The notes under the pieces are model-generated. The model had not been told where the DNA came from and searched no databases. It saw nothing but the letters and a program-made list of their open reading frames with translations. DNA of 64,000 nucleotides from Arthrobacter sp. TMP15. Its GTDB lineage: Bacteria > Actinomycetota > Actinomycetes > Actinomycetales > Micrococcaceae. Below are positions 7,727 to 16,457 of this stretch, piece by piece (position 1 is the first letter of the stretch; each line of letters starts with the position of its first letter). Made by a program: the position numbers and the translations under genes. The stretch spans positions 3,224,001 to 3,288,000 of the forward strand of contig NZ_CP154262.1 of NCBI RefSeq assembly GCF_039529835.1, written 5' to 3'.

Positions 7727-9079
7727 ATGGGTGCCATAGACGAAAAACAACCGCATAAGATCCCACATATTTTGATTCTTGGCGGAGGCTATGTGGGCCT
7801 CTACACTGCGTGGGGTCTGCGCCGATCCCTCCCCCGCTCCGCGGCGCGGATCACTGTGGTGGAACCTAATCCATACATGACCTACCAGCCTCTCCTGCCG
7901 GAAGTAGCAGGTGGTGAGCTTGACGCCCGCAGTGTTGCAGTAGATTTGTCCCGCGCTTTGAAAGGTATGAACCTGTTCCGCGGGAGGCTGATTTCAATGG
8001 ATGTCAGCGAACGCACCGCGCACGTGGAATCAATCACAGGAGCCACCTCCACAATGGATTTTGACCACGTGGTGTTAGCCATGGGTGCCGTCAGCAGAAC
8101 CTTCCCCACGCCGGGGCTAAAGGAGCAGGGAATCGGTTTCAAAACATTGGCTGAGGCAGTCCATGTCCGCAACAAGGTACTGGGCAATATTGCCGCGGCG
8201 GACGCAGCAACTGACCCGGCCCAGCGAGCCAAGGCATTGACGTTCGTGTTCGTTGGCGGCGGGTACACCGGTGTGGAAGCCCTCTGCGAGCTCAGTGATC
8301 TGGCCAAACTTGCTGTGGACGAACACCCCACGCTTGACCGTAGCGAGCTGCGCTTCGTCCTAGTCGAGGCCTTGGACCGAGTAGCTCCGGAAGTAGGGCC
8401 CACACTCTCAAAGTTCACCCTGGCCCAATTACGTGAACGTGGTGTCGGTGTTCGGCTGAAGACCACCATGAAGTCATGTACTGATGGACAGGTGGTGCTC
8501 AGTGATGGAAGTACCTTTGAGGCAAACACCATTGTTTGGACAGCCGGAGTCAAACCCAACCCCGTGTTGGATAACACTGATGTGCCACGAGGACCGAAGG
8601 GGCATGTCAGCGCCAATTCCAAGTTACAGGTCATCGACAAAGACGGCATCCCGGTGCCAGGCATCTGGGCGGCCGGTGACAATGCGCAAGTCCCTGACCT
8701 CAATGCGGCCAAACAGCCTGCCTTCTATGCTCCGAACGCTCAAAACGCCATGCGCCAGGCAAAAGTGTTGGCGCAAAATATTGTTGCTGATCTTGACGGA
8801 GAACCGTTGATCGAGTTTAGGCATAAATCTTTGGGCACCTTGGCGAGTTACGGGGTGGGGCGTGGCGCCGCCGTCGTGCTGGGTATTGAACTAAAAAACA
8901 GGCCAGCCTGGCTCGTCGACAGGCTTTACCACGGGCTTGCAGTACCCACATTTAACCGAAAATGGCACGTGTTTGCGGCTTGGTTCGCTGGCGCATTCGC
9001 TAAACGTGACCTGACAGCACTGCCGGAGGTTGAGCACCCGCGGATGGCCTTTTTAGAAACGTTTACAAGGCAGGACTAG
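7727..9079 (+). CDS. ndh: Type II NADH dehydrogenase (NAD(P)/FAD oxidoreductase)
   Basis: 450 residues. A non-proton-pumping NADH:menaquinone oxidoreductase of the respiratory chain, peripheral on the inner face of the membrane. The N-terminal FAD-binding Rossmann motif ILGGGYVGLYTA is at about 17-28. The NADH-binding motif VFVGGGYTGVEAL is near 169-181, and WAAGDNAQVPD, the FAD pyrophosphate contact, is near 310. The C-terminal amphipathic region RPAWLVDRLYHG...FNRKWHVFAAW is typical of actinobacterial NDH-2. ATG 7727 has a strong GGAGGG ribosome site. It is single-gene, convergent with the ABC exporter operon. Confidence 0.92.
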   Translation: MGAIDEKQPHKIPHILILGGGYVGLYTAWGLRRSLPRSAARITVVEPNPYMTYQPLLPEVAGGELDARSVAVDLSRALKGMNLFRGRLISMDVSERTAHVESITGATSTMDFDHVVLAMGAVSRTFPTPGLKEQGIGFKTLAEAVHVRNKVLGNIAAADAATDPAQRAKALTFVFVGGGYTGVEALCELSDLAKLAVDEHPTLDRSELRFVLVEALDRVAPEVGPTLSKFTLAQLRERGVGVRLKTTMKSCTDGQVVLSDGSTFEANTIVWTAGVKPNPVLDNTDVPRGPKGHVSANSKLQVIDKDGIPVPGIWAAGDNAQVPDLNAAKQPAFYAPNAQNAMRQAKVLAQNIVADLDGEPLIEFRHKSLGTLASYGVGRGAAVVLGIELKNRPAWLVDRLYHGLAVPTFNRKWHVFAAWFAGAFAKRDLTALPEVEHPRMAFLETFTRQD

Positions 9080-9084
9080 GACTT

Positions 9085-10305
9085 TCAGCGTTTCTTCGCG
9101 AACGCCGTGCGCAACGAGAGTTTCCGGGAATATTCAATGGATCCGTAGCGGAAAAGGTGCACAGCAATGCGCAAAGCCAGCGCACCAAAAATAAACAGTT
9201 CTGCAATGACTATGACAGTTGAAACGCCATCCAGAGAGCCGAAGGCGTTGCGCAACATGGCCGTGATAGGAGCCGTAAAGGGGAAGAATGTGAAGATTTG
9301 GACAATGACTGAGCCAGGATCGCTGACAATCATTGTCACAATGTAAAATGGGATGAACATGAGGATCATCACGGGCGTAAAAATGGTACCGGCGTCTTTG
9401 GCCGTTGGCATGACGGCGCCAATGCCCACCAGCACGCCTGTGAACAAAATGAAGCCGCCCACGAACAATAGCGCTCCAACCAGCATGGGCACGAACTGCG
9501 GTTGCAAATTCGAGAGATCAAATTCAGGCATAGCAAGCTGTTCGCGGAAGAACACGTAACCAAGCACCACAGGCGCGGTAAACACCAACGCTTGAAGGGC
9601 GCCCAGTAGGAACAGCGAAATCATTTTGCCAACCACAAGTGTTGTGGGGTTGAGCGTTGTCAGGATCATTTCGGTGACACGATTTTCCTTCTCCTCCAGT
9701 GTGGAGGCCAGCATCTGGTTTGCGAGCAGGATGATCACCACGTAAAACAGCACCAAAAACAGCATTGGCGGCACAACTGTCTCCAGCCCGCCGGAGATTT
9801 CGCCATCCTTAAACGTTTGTGATTCGGTACTGAATTTCCCCTGGAGTGCCTGTGTCAGCTCTGGTGAACCCACATGTTTTTGGGCTGAGAGTATGAGAAG
9901 TTGCTTGGCCACAGCCTCATACGTACCGTTTTTGAAGATTCCTTGATCTGCACCAAAGACCAGCAGCGGGTCCTGGGACAAGTTCGCCGGAAAGCTGAAG
10001 TAGGCGTTGAGTTTCCCTTCTTTGACACGGTCGACGGCGGTGCTTGGCTGTTTTTCCAAGGAACCACCCATGTCTGTCGCCAACGCCGGGTCGATCAAAG
10101 CAGAAGCGTCGGAGTAGCTGAAATTAAGGGTCTCGTTCTTTTGCGCCTCGGTGCGGGATTGCGTGGAGGAACTGCTAGCGAAAACCAAGGCAAAAACGAT
10201 CCCCAACAACACGGGGATGGCCAAGGTTGCTATCCAGAAGCGGCGCTTTTTCACGGTTCTAAAGAACTCAAATTCCACCACTGTACGCAAGTTGTGCCGG
10301 GCCAT
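9085..10305 (-). CDS. ABC exporter permease, NatB/YhaP-like
   Basis: 406 residues. Membrane subunit of an ABC-2 type exporter: one transmembrane helix at about 22-44, a large extracytoplasmic domain (about 45-185), then five or six helices from about 190 to 390. The pattern matches the Na+ efflux permease family NatB/YhaP. The start ATG at 10305 lies one base after the ATPase stop, so the genes form a two-gene operon. The transported substrate cannot be read from sequence; sodium and small hydrophobic compounds are both known for relatives. Confidence 0.85.
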   Translation of the reverse strand: MARHNLRTVVEFEFFRTVKKRRFWIATLAIPVLLGIVFALVFASSSSTQSRTEAQKNETLNFSYSDASALIDPALATDMGGSLEKQPSTAVDRVKEGKLNAYFSFPANLSQDPLLVFGADQGIFKNGTYEAVAKQLLILSAQKHVGSPELTQALQGKFSTESQTFKDGEISGGLETVVPPMLFLVLFYVVIILLANQMLASTLEEKENRVTEMILTTLNPTTLVVGKMISLFLLGALQALVFTAPVVLGYVFFREQLAMPEFDLSNLQPQFVPMLVGALLFVGGFILFTGVLVGIGAVMPTAKDAGTIFTPVMILMFIPFYIVTMIVSDPGSVIVQIFTFFPFTAPITAMLRNAFGSLDGVSTVIVIAELFIFGALALRIAVHLFRYGSIEYSRKLSLRTAFAKKR

Positions 10306-10306
10306 T

Positions 10307-11251
10307 TCAGTTCACCAAGTCCTTGAGCGTACCGGGGGAAGCCTGGGCTGCGGCTTCCCCATACACCTGGATGAAGATGTCTTCCAAACTGCGCTTTGCG
10401 GCAACAAAACCACGCACAACCACCCCTGCAAGAACCAGTTCTTTGCACACCAGCGCCTCATCCACCTCATCGGGTAATGACAATTCCGCATAATTTCTCT
10501 CGTGAAGAGTGATTTCATAGTGCGGGGACTCTGGGATTGAACCGGAATATTTGAGTTTGATGGTTCGTCCACCAAAGTCGTTTTGTACCTCATCGATGGT
10601 GCCGTAGGCCTCAGCTTTGCCGTCCTTTAGGAGAATTATACGATCGCACAACCGTTCAACTTCTTCCATTTGGTGAGTGACCATCATGACAGTGGCCCCG
10701 GCCTCCTTGCGTTCCTCAATGATGTCCATCAGCAGCCGCCGGTTCACCGGGTCAAAGCCTTTGGTGGGTTCATCGAGTATCAACAACTCAGGTTCGTTCA
10801 TGATGGTCACACCCAGTTGGATTTTCTGCTGCTCGCCACCGGAGAGTTTGTCCACGCGCACATCAGCTTTGTCCCCAAGATCCACCCTGTCCAAGTACTG
10901 CCGGGAAAAGTTTTGTGCCTGCTGTTTTGAGAGGCCCTTAAGCCGACCAAAATAACTCATCACATCCAGCACGGACTCTTTTTTGTACAGCCCGCGCTCC
11001 TCCGGAAGGTAGCCAAGCCGGGCCCCGTAATCGTCGCTGAACACTTTGCCGTTGATCTCAAGGGTTCCCGATGTGGGCCGGTAGATACCTAGCAAAGCCC
11101 TTATCGTCGTCGTCTTTCCACTGCCGTTGCTGCCAAGAAAACCAAAAGTCTCCCCCCGCGCAACGTCAAAGGACAGGCCCTCAATGACTTTCTTTTGGCC
11201 AAATTGCATGTGGAAGTCCTGCACATGAATTAGTGGCGGTGCTGCATCCAT
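10307..11251 (-). CDS. ABC exporter ATP-binding protein, NatA-like
   Basis: 314 residues. Walker A GSNGSGKTT at about 40-48, signature LSGGEQQKIQLG at about 139-150, Walker B ELLILDEPT at about 158-166, and the H-loop VTHQMEEVE. The C-terminal extension of about 90 residues after the nucleotide-binding domain is typical of NatA-like exporters (DUF4162-type tail). It energises the permease encoded immediately downstream. ATG 11251 is the first gene of this operon, divergent from the TRIC-type gene. Confidence 0.9.
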   Translation of the reverse strand: MDAAPPLIHVQDFHMQFGQKKVIEGLSFDVARGETFGFLGSNGSGKTTTIRALLGIYRPTSGTLEINGKVFSDDYGARLGYLPEERGLYKKESVLDVMSYFGRLKGLSKQQAQNFSRQYLDRVDLGDKADVRVDKLSGGEQQKIQLGVTIMNEPELLILDEPTKGFDPVNRRLLMDIIEERKEAGATVMMVTHQMEEVERLCDRIILLKDGKAEAYGTIDEVQNDFGGRTIKLKYSGSIPESPHYEITLHERNYAELSLPDEVDEALVCKELVLAGVVVRGFVAAKRSLEDIFIQVYGEAAAQASPGTLKDLVN

Positions 11252-11355
11252 GTCTTCACACTAGTCATAAACCGCCCAGCTGATGAGCGCTCCTTTGGCC
11301 GGATTTGCGAACACGCCGTAAGCTTGGCGCTGCTGCCACCTTTCCGCACCTACTG

Positions 11356-12012
11356 ATGAATATGCCCATGACCTTTGACCTTCCGTTAGTGCTCGATCTT
11401 TTGGGCGTCTTTTTCTTTGCCGTCTCTGGCAGTCTGCTGGCGGCCCGCAAGGGATTTGATCTGGTGGGTTCGGTTCTGCTGGGCTCCATGGTGGGTTTGG
11501 GCGGTGGCGTGGTCAGGGACATCGTCCTGAACCAGGGCCCGCCCGCCGCCTTTGTGAACCAGATTTATTTGGTCCCACCCGTCCTTGCTGCCACCTTGGT
11601 TTATTTCACTGTGCAAAATGTCCAGCGCAGCGGAAGGCTGCTTTACATGTTCGACGCCGGCGGGCTGGCTTTGTTTTGCGTCACCGGTTCGCTGAAGGCG
11701 CTTGAAAGCGGAATGAACCCTGTGGCCTCCATTTTGTTGGGTGTCACCACCGCGGTGGGTGGCGGGATCCTCCGCGACATCACAGCCAACGACGTACCTA
11801 AAATCTTTGACCCAAAGGATCTTTACGCCATCCCAGCATTTGCGGGGGCAGCCCTGACCACAGCGTTGTGGCATTTAGACTGGCTGAACCTGGCCACAGG
11901 AACCGTGGCCGCCGTGGTGGTGTTCATGCTGCGTCTGCTCAGTCTGCGCTACGGCTGGCATGCTCCGCTCGCTGCCCGGAGCTGGGCTGCGAGACGTCCC
12001 ACTCGCGGCTAG
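11356..12012 (+). CDS. TRIC-type cation channel / UPF0126 membrane protein
   Basis: About 218 residues. Two tandem three-helix repeats are visible. The first has FFAVSGSLLAARKGFDLVGS then GLGGGVVRDIVL; the second has GLALFCVTGSLKALESGMN then AVGGGILRDITAND. The paired GGGxxRD motifs are the hallmark of prokaryotic TRIC channels, which conduct monovalent cations. Several in-frame ATGs lie close together (11356, 11362, 11368) with no clear ribosome site; the frame upstream is Arg-rich and unlikely to be coding. Physiological role in bacteria is not settled. Confidence 0.88.
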   Translation: MNMPMTFDLPLVLDLLGVFFFAVSGSLLAARKGFDLVGSVLLGSMVGLGGGVVRDIVLNQGPPAAFVNQIYLVPPVLAATLVYFTVQNVQRSGRLLYMFDAGGLALFCVTGSLKALESGMNPVASILLGVTTAVGGGILRDITANDVPKIFDPKDLYAIPAFAGAALTTALWHLDWLNLATGTVAAVVVFMLRLLSLRYGWHAPLAARSWAARRPTRG

Positions 12013-12014
12013 AA
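12009..12014 (+). promoter_or_regulatory. Candidate -10 element (CTAGAAT) for the SUKH-like gene
   Basis: TAGAAT follows the TRIC stop codon, about 50 bp before the ATG at 12063, which itself has CGGAG as ribosome site. No good -35 is seen. Confidence 0.3.
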
Positions 12015-12062
12015 TTGTAGAAAGCGCATCACTGCACCGCACGCCAATTTTCGGAGATTTGA

Positions 12063-12482
12063 ATGTCTGACATGTTCGTAGAGAAGTTCCGCGCTCTGGT
12101 GTCCTTGTATCTGGAGGGCACGTGGCAGGATGCCGATGGCATCACGTGGGAAGACCTCGACGCCGTGTTTGGCGAATTACAGATCACAGTGCCGCTAGCC
12201 CTGCGCGAATTTTTGCATGCTTTGGGTAATTGCGAAGAGCTCATGGAGGCCTACTACTACTTCTGGGACCCTGAAGAACTTGAAATAGAGGACGGTTATC
12301 TTCTGTTCCTGGAAGACGAGGATGAGGCTTACACCTGGGGCATGCTTGCCGATCAAGGCGAGGTCCCCGACCCGATCGTCTGGCGACGGAACAACGCCAC
12401 GGGCGAATGGATCAATGAAGAAGGTACCTTCAGCGAGTTTGTGTTCGACATGCTCGATTGGGTATTCGGGGACGAAGACTGA
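12063..12482 (+). CDS. SUKH (SMI1/KNR4)-like small acidic protein
   Basis: 139 residues, very acidic. The run TWEDLDAVFGELQITVPLALREFLHALGNCEELMEAYYYFWDPEEL and the later DPIVWRRNNATGEW...FSEFVFDMLDWVF follow the SUKH fold pattern: a start helix, a conserved LP/PLALREFL turn, a central 'y.f..p.el' strand, an 'E-D-E' strand and a terminal Phe-rich helix. SUKH proteins are often immunity proteins against polymorphic toxins, but many are orphan or housekeeping. No toxin gene was recognised beside it. The family call is by pattern and moderately sure; a function is not claimed. Confidence 0.6.
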   Translation: MSDMFVEKFRALVSLYLEGTWQDADGITWEDLDAVFGELQITVPLALREFLHALGNCEELMEAYYYFWDPEELEIEDGYLLFLEDEDEAYTWGMLADQGEVPDPIVWRRNNATGEWINEEGTFSEFVFDMLDWVFGDED

Positions 12483-12544
12483 TCCTGTGTAACTATAAGG
12501 TTCCAGCTATGGGAATATTCATCCGGTGGCGGTAGCGTTGCGTT

Positions 12545-13156
12545 ATGGACGCACAGCAGCCTTTATCCTCCTTAGTTCCGGACCCAGCTGACATTGTGGG
12601 CCTGGTCGAAAAGATGGTCGACGGTAGATGGCCACGCTCAGAGTTTGATCGAAAAACTCTGTTCCTTAACCTTGGTTTCACTTCTGGCGCCAGCTGGGAA
12701 GACGCCGCCACGGCCACGGAGACTCAACACTACTCACTGGGACTGGGGCTGCCGCGTGAAATCATGTCCTCGTGGACCTCTCACAATGGCCGCTTCGTGG
12801 GGATAAGTATGCACCTTTACTCATCCATGGACACGGATAACCCCTCAACCCGCCAAGGTTATGAGGATTTCCGCCGCCAGTTCACTGCCCTTTACGGTGA
12901 GCCGGCCAACCCCTGGCACGATCCCATGGTGCCTGCTTGTGTATGGAATGTGAATGGACGCAGAATTGCTATCCGTTTCTTCAACCTCCAGCACAGCTCC
13001 ATGATGCTCAGTGTTGAAGACGCGGGCCTAGCCAATGCCGCAGAAGCCGCGGCACGGCGCCAGAATGCCCCCACCAACTGGAACAATAGTGTTGCAGGGG
13101 CTAGTCCCTTCAACCTTCCTGGCTTTGGTTCAGAAACCAACAAGCCAAGAATTTAA
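12545..13156 (+). CDS. Hypothetical protein, 203 aa
   Basis: I do not recognise a firm family; it has some likeness to DUF6301-type actinobacterial proteins. Soluble, no signal peptide or membrane segment. The core contains a duplicated-looking alpha/beta pattern with conserved-looking WPRSEFDRKTLFLNLGF, GISMHLYSSMD and VWNVNGRRIAIRFFNLQHSSMMLSVED. The C-terminal 40 residues are Asn/Ala/Ser-rich and probably disordered. It begins 62 bp after the SUKH-like gene in the same direction, with a possible -10 TATAAG at 12492, so the two may form a unit. It converges on the polyprenyl synthase gene. Confidence 0.65.
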   Translation: MDAQQPLSSLVPDPADIVGLVEKMVDGRWPRSEFDRKTLFLNLGFTSGASWEDAATATETQHYSLGLGLPREIMSSWTSHNGRFVGISMHLYSSMDTDNPSTRQGYEDFRRQFTALYGEPANPWHDPMVPACVWNVNGRRIAIRFFNLQHSSMMLSVEDAGLANAAEAAARRQNAPTNWNNSVAGASPFNLPGFGSETNKPRI

Positions 13157-13162
13157 GCGCAA

Positions 13163-14266
13163 CTAAACGTCGCGATCCACCACGGCTTCGGCAAATGTTG
13201 CTAGTGCTGTTTTGACGCTGCTTTCTGGTAGTGGCGCAAGTGCGGCAATAGCAGCCGCGGACCACTCACGGGCCACCGCCCACGATTGCGCTGTCACAGG
13301 GTGCTCGCGCAGAGCCGTCACGGCAGCGGCCAAAGCCTCATCACGGCTCAGATCTCCGTCCACTAGCTCCAGCACGGACACAGCAGCTACGTCACCGGCG
13401 GCCGCAGCTTTACGCAGTAACAGAACGGGAAGCGTTGGTACGCCTTCGCGCAGATCCGTCCCGGGGGACTTCCCTGAAACCTGCTTTAGCCCTGTGACAT
13501 CAATAACGTCGTCGGCGAGCTGGAAAGCCACACCCACCTTTTCACCGTACTCAAGCAGAATCTCCTCGATGCCCTCATCAACCCCCGCAAAGATAGCGCC
13601 AAGCTGACCCGAGGCCGCCACAAGTGAGCCGGTCTTATCGGCAATGACGGAGAGATAGTGCTCAATGGGATCTTCGTCTTCACTCGGTCCCACAGTTTCA
13701 TGGAGTTGACCCAGGCAGAGCCGTTCAAAAGTGCGGGCCTGGATGCCCAGTGCTTTTCCACCAAGTTCGGAGACCAGGATTGAAGCGCGGGCAAACAGCA
13801 GATCCCCGGTTAGGATTGCCACTGTATTGCCCCATATCTCGTGAGCCGTGGGGGCTCCGCGCCTAAAGGGCGCGGAATCCATGACATCATCGTGGTACAA
13901 AGTGGCAAGGTGCGTCAGTTCAACCACGACGGCGGCCTGCACCACCTGTGCGCGGTTGGGGTCGCCAAGATGGGCAGCCAGGAGCACCAGCAACGGACGA
14001 ATCCGTTTGCCGCCGGCCTCAACTAGGTGGCGGCTGGTGGCGTCAGCAAGCGGGTCAGAATGCGCAATCGCTTCCCGCAGCCTCTTTTCCACTCTGGCCA
14101 GGCTCATGGAAATGGAGGGACCCAGTTCTGGATCGCCCGCTACGGCTGAAAAACCTGACGGCAGTTGCATCTCCGTGGCGATAGCCATGGTGCTGGGATT
14201 TGGATCGTGCGATTCAGGGCGCCCTTGACCGGCAGGGGCCCAGCTGTGGTTCGCGGAAGTAGTCAC
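13163..14266 (-). CDS. Polyprenyl diphosphate synthase (menaquinone side chain)
   Basis: 367 residues. A trans-prenyl chain-elongating enzyme. The first Asp-rich motif YHDDVMDSAPFRRG (about 127) and the second, LADDVIDVTG (about 250), bind Mg-diphosphate; GKRIRP near the N-terminal third is the usual IPP site. Position directly after menG and menJ in the same operon indicates it makes the octa- or nonaprenyl chain of menaquinone, but chain length cannot be read by eye. The GTG at 14266 overlaps the menJ TAG stop (TAGTG). An ATG at 14188 is an alternative that would remove a low-complexity N-terminus. Confidence 0.9.
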   Translation of the reverse strand: MTTSANHSWAPAGQGRPESHDPNPSTMAIATEMQLPSGFSAVAGDPELGPSISMSLARVEKRLREAIAHSDPLADATSRHLVEAGGKRIRPLLVLLAAHLGDPNRAQVVQAAVVVELTHLATLYHDDVMDSAPFRRGAPTAHEIWGNTVAILTGDLLFARASILVSELGGKALGIQARTFERLCLGQLHETVGPSEDEDPIEHYLSVIADKTGSLVAASGQLGAIFAGVDEGIEEILLEYGEKVGVAFQLADDVIDVTGLKQVSGKSPGTDLREGVPTLPVLLLRKAAAAGDVAAVSVLELVDGDLSRDEALAAAVTALREHPVTAQSWAVAREWSAAAIAALAPLPESSVKTALATFAEAVVDRDV

Positions 14267-15585
14267 TACTTAACACTAACTATTGGAAGGGATTGTTGCT
14301 TGGCGGTGGCGGACATGTCCTGGTTTCCGGTAGCGGGAACCATTTTCTCCAGTAAATGAATCACTCTATCCTCAAAACCATGTTCGTCCTTGTCGGTGAG
14401 GTTGGCCATCAGGCGCACCACAAAGCGCATCAGCACCGGCAAGGGCATTCCTGTGCGCAACGCCAACTTCATGATGCCGGGTTTGCCAATGAGGGATGCG
14501 AACATCCGGCCCAAGGTGAAGTGGCTTCCCCACTGCTCACGAACAAAGCCGCTGTAGCCCGAGAGCGCATAATTAGCGGCCAGCGCCGAGTTTGTTCCAG
14601 CTGCCCGGACAATGAATTCGGCCGCGAATCGGGCCGATTCCATGGCGTAGGAGATACCTTCACCGTTGAACGGGCTAACCATGCCGCCGGAATCTCCCAG
14701 CAGCATGAGACCGTCAGAGTAATGCGGTGTCCTGTTGAAACCCATGGGTAGCGCCGCTCCACGGATGGGACCCACTTGGTTTTCAGCAGTGAACCCCCAT
14801 TCGGGGGGCATACCAGCGGTCCAGTCGCGCAGCACTTGACGGTAGTCCAATTTTCCAAATTCTTTGGAGGAGTTCAAAATACCTAAGCCCACGTTGGAAG
14901 TGCCGTCGCCCACCCCAAAGACCCAACCGTAGCCGGGGAGTGTTTTTCCCTCTGGTGATTTCAGCTCCAGCCACCCCTCCATCCAGTCATCGTCGTGACG
15001 AGGAGAGGTGAAGTAAGTGCGGTAGGCCACGCCCATGGGCCGGTCATCACGTTTTTCATGCCCTAGGGAGACAGCTGTGCGGGTGGAGTTGCCGTCCGCG
15101 GCCAGCACCACGTCGGCAAAGAAGTCCCGCGTCTGGCCCGTCTTCCGCCCAGTCTCATCCAAAACTGACGCCCTGGCACCCACAACAGTTCCGGAGTCGT
15201 CTTTTAAAGCTGTCATGACCGAGTGCCCCTCATGGATCACGGCACCTGCGGCACGAGCATGGGCGGCGAGTGACTCATCAAAACCAAGGCGGGTGCGGAT
15301 GAGGCCGTAGTTGGGGAAATTGCTGAGCTCGGGCCACGGAACTTCAATACTGCGACCCCCGGCAATCAAGCGCAGACCCTTATTGCGGCGCCAGCCTTCG
15401 GCGGGGTCGTGCGGCAGGCCCATAAGCTGCATTTCACGAACGGCCCGGGGGGTAAGTCCATCACCGCAAACCTTTTCACGCGGGAAGCGTGTCTTTTCCA
15501 GCACTGTGACTTCGATCCCGGCGGTAGCCAGGTGGTAGGCCGCGGTGGATCCGGCGGGCCCGGCGCCTACAACAAGTACCTTCAC
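14266..15585 (-). CDS. menJ: Geranylgeranyl reductase family FAD protein, MenJ-like menaquinone reductase
   Basis: 439 residues from GTG 15585, chosen because AAAGGA precedes it and because the frame upstream overlaps menG. It reduces one double bond in the prenyl side chain of menaquinone, giving the MK-n(H2) type quinones typical of Arthrobacter-like bacteria. The FAD fold VLVVGAGPAGSTAAYHLA starts at residue 3. REKVCGDGLTPRAV near 40 and MLLGDSGGMVSPFNGEGI near 300 are family signatures. Context between menG and the polyprenyl synthase supports the quinone role over chlorophyll- or archaeal-lipid-type reductases. Confidence 0.88.
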   Translation of the reverse strand: MKVLVVGAGPAGSTAAYHLATAGIEVTVLEKTRFPREKVCGDGLTPRAVREMQLMGLPHDPAEGWRRNKGLRLIAGGRSIEVPWPELSNFPNYGLIRTRLGFDESLAAHARAAGAVIHEGHSVMTALKDDSGTVVGARASVLDETGRKTGQTRDFFADVVLAADGNSTRTAVSLGHEKRDDRPMGVAYRTYFTSPRHDDDWMEGWLELKSPEGKTLPGYGWVFGVGDGTSNVGLGILNSSKEFGKLDYRQVLRDWTAGMPPEWGFTAENQVGPIRGAALPMGFNRTPHYSDGLMLLGDSGGMVSPFNGEGISYAMESARFAAEFIVRAAGTNSALAANYALSGYSGFVREQWGSHFTLGRMFASLIGKPGIMKLALRTGMPLPVLMRFVVRLMANLTDKDEHGFEDRVIHLLEKMVPATGNQDMSATAKQQSLPIVSVK

Positions 15586-15602
15586 GATGGGTGGGGGTTC
15601 CT

Positions 15603-16349
15603 TTAGTTGGCAGGGTTGGTGGCAGGGGTGAATGCAGGCACGGAGCTCTGCAGAGGCTTCACGGCGCGATGCACGGCCACAATACCGCCACTGAGATTCC
15701 GGTAGGCAACCGATTCCCAACCGGCCTCACTGAGCCAAGCCGAGAGCTTGTCTTGATTGGGCCAGGTCCGGATGGACTCGGCCAGGTAAACATAGGCGTC
15801 CGGATTAGAGGCAGCCTTTTTGGCGATAGATGGCAGGGCTCGCATCAAATACTCGGTATAAACAGTGCGGAACAGAGAAAGTGTGGGGTGGGAGAACTCT
15901 GCCACAACCACTTTGCCTCCGGGTTTTGTCACGCGCAGCATTTCCCGAAGCGCCTTCTTGGGATCCACAACGTTGCGCAGCCCAAACGAGATAGTTGAGG
16001 CGTCAAAAGAGTCATCGGCGAAGGGCAGATTGGTGGCATCCCCGGCAATAAAGTCAATATCTGGGCGGCGACGCTTACCAACTTTGAGCATGCCTACCGA
16101 AAAGTCGCAGGCCACTACGGCTACCCCGGCGTCAGCAAAAGGCTCACTTGAAGTTCCCGTGCCAGCAGCTAGGTCTAACACCCGCTGACCGGGTAGCGCG
16201 CCCACAGCATCCACCACAATGCGACGCCACCGCCGGGTCTGTCCCATGGACAAAATATCATTGACGATGTCGTATTTAGGCGCCACGTCGTCAAACATGG
16301 CGGCCATTTCTTCCGGACGCTTCTCCAAAGATGCACGGTTCACCCTCAT
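15603..16349 (-). CDS. menG: Demethylmenaquinone methyltransferase
   Basis: 248 residues. SAM-dependent methylation of demethylmenaquinone, the last ring step of menaquinone synthesis. The family N-terminal signature [20 protein letters not shown] is at 18-37, SAM motif [11 protein letters not shown] at 57-66, and [19 protein letters not shown], the UbiE/MenG post-motif, around 130. ATG 16349 is the first gene of the menG-menJ-prenyl synthase operon and is divergent from menF with about 108 bp between starts. Confidence 0.94.
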   Translation of the reverse strand: MRVNRASLEKRPEEMAAMFDDVAPKYDIVNDILSMGQTRRWRRIVVDAVGALPGQRVLDLAAGTGTSSEPFADAGVAVVACDFSVGMLKVGKRRRPDIDFIAGDATNLPFADDSFDASTISFGLRNVVDPKKALREMLRVTKPGGKVVVAEFSHPTLSLFRTVYTEYLMRALPSIAKKAASNPDAYVYLAESIRTWPNQDKLSAWLSEAGWESVAYRNLSGGIVAVHRAVKPLQSSVPAFTPATNPAN

Positions 16350-16457
16350 AGTCTCTCAAACTTTGGCTGGATTTGTGCATCAGCGGCCTTTGGCTGTGGG
16401 CCATCACACGGCAGCTTCTCCAGCGTTCGGCACCGAGGCGAGTAATCTGGAGACATC

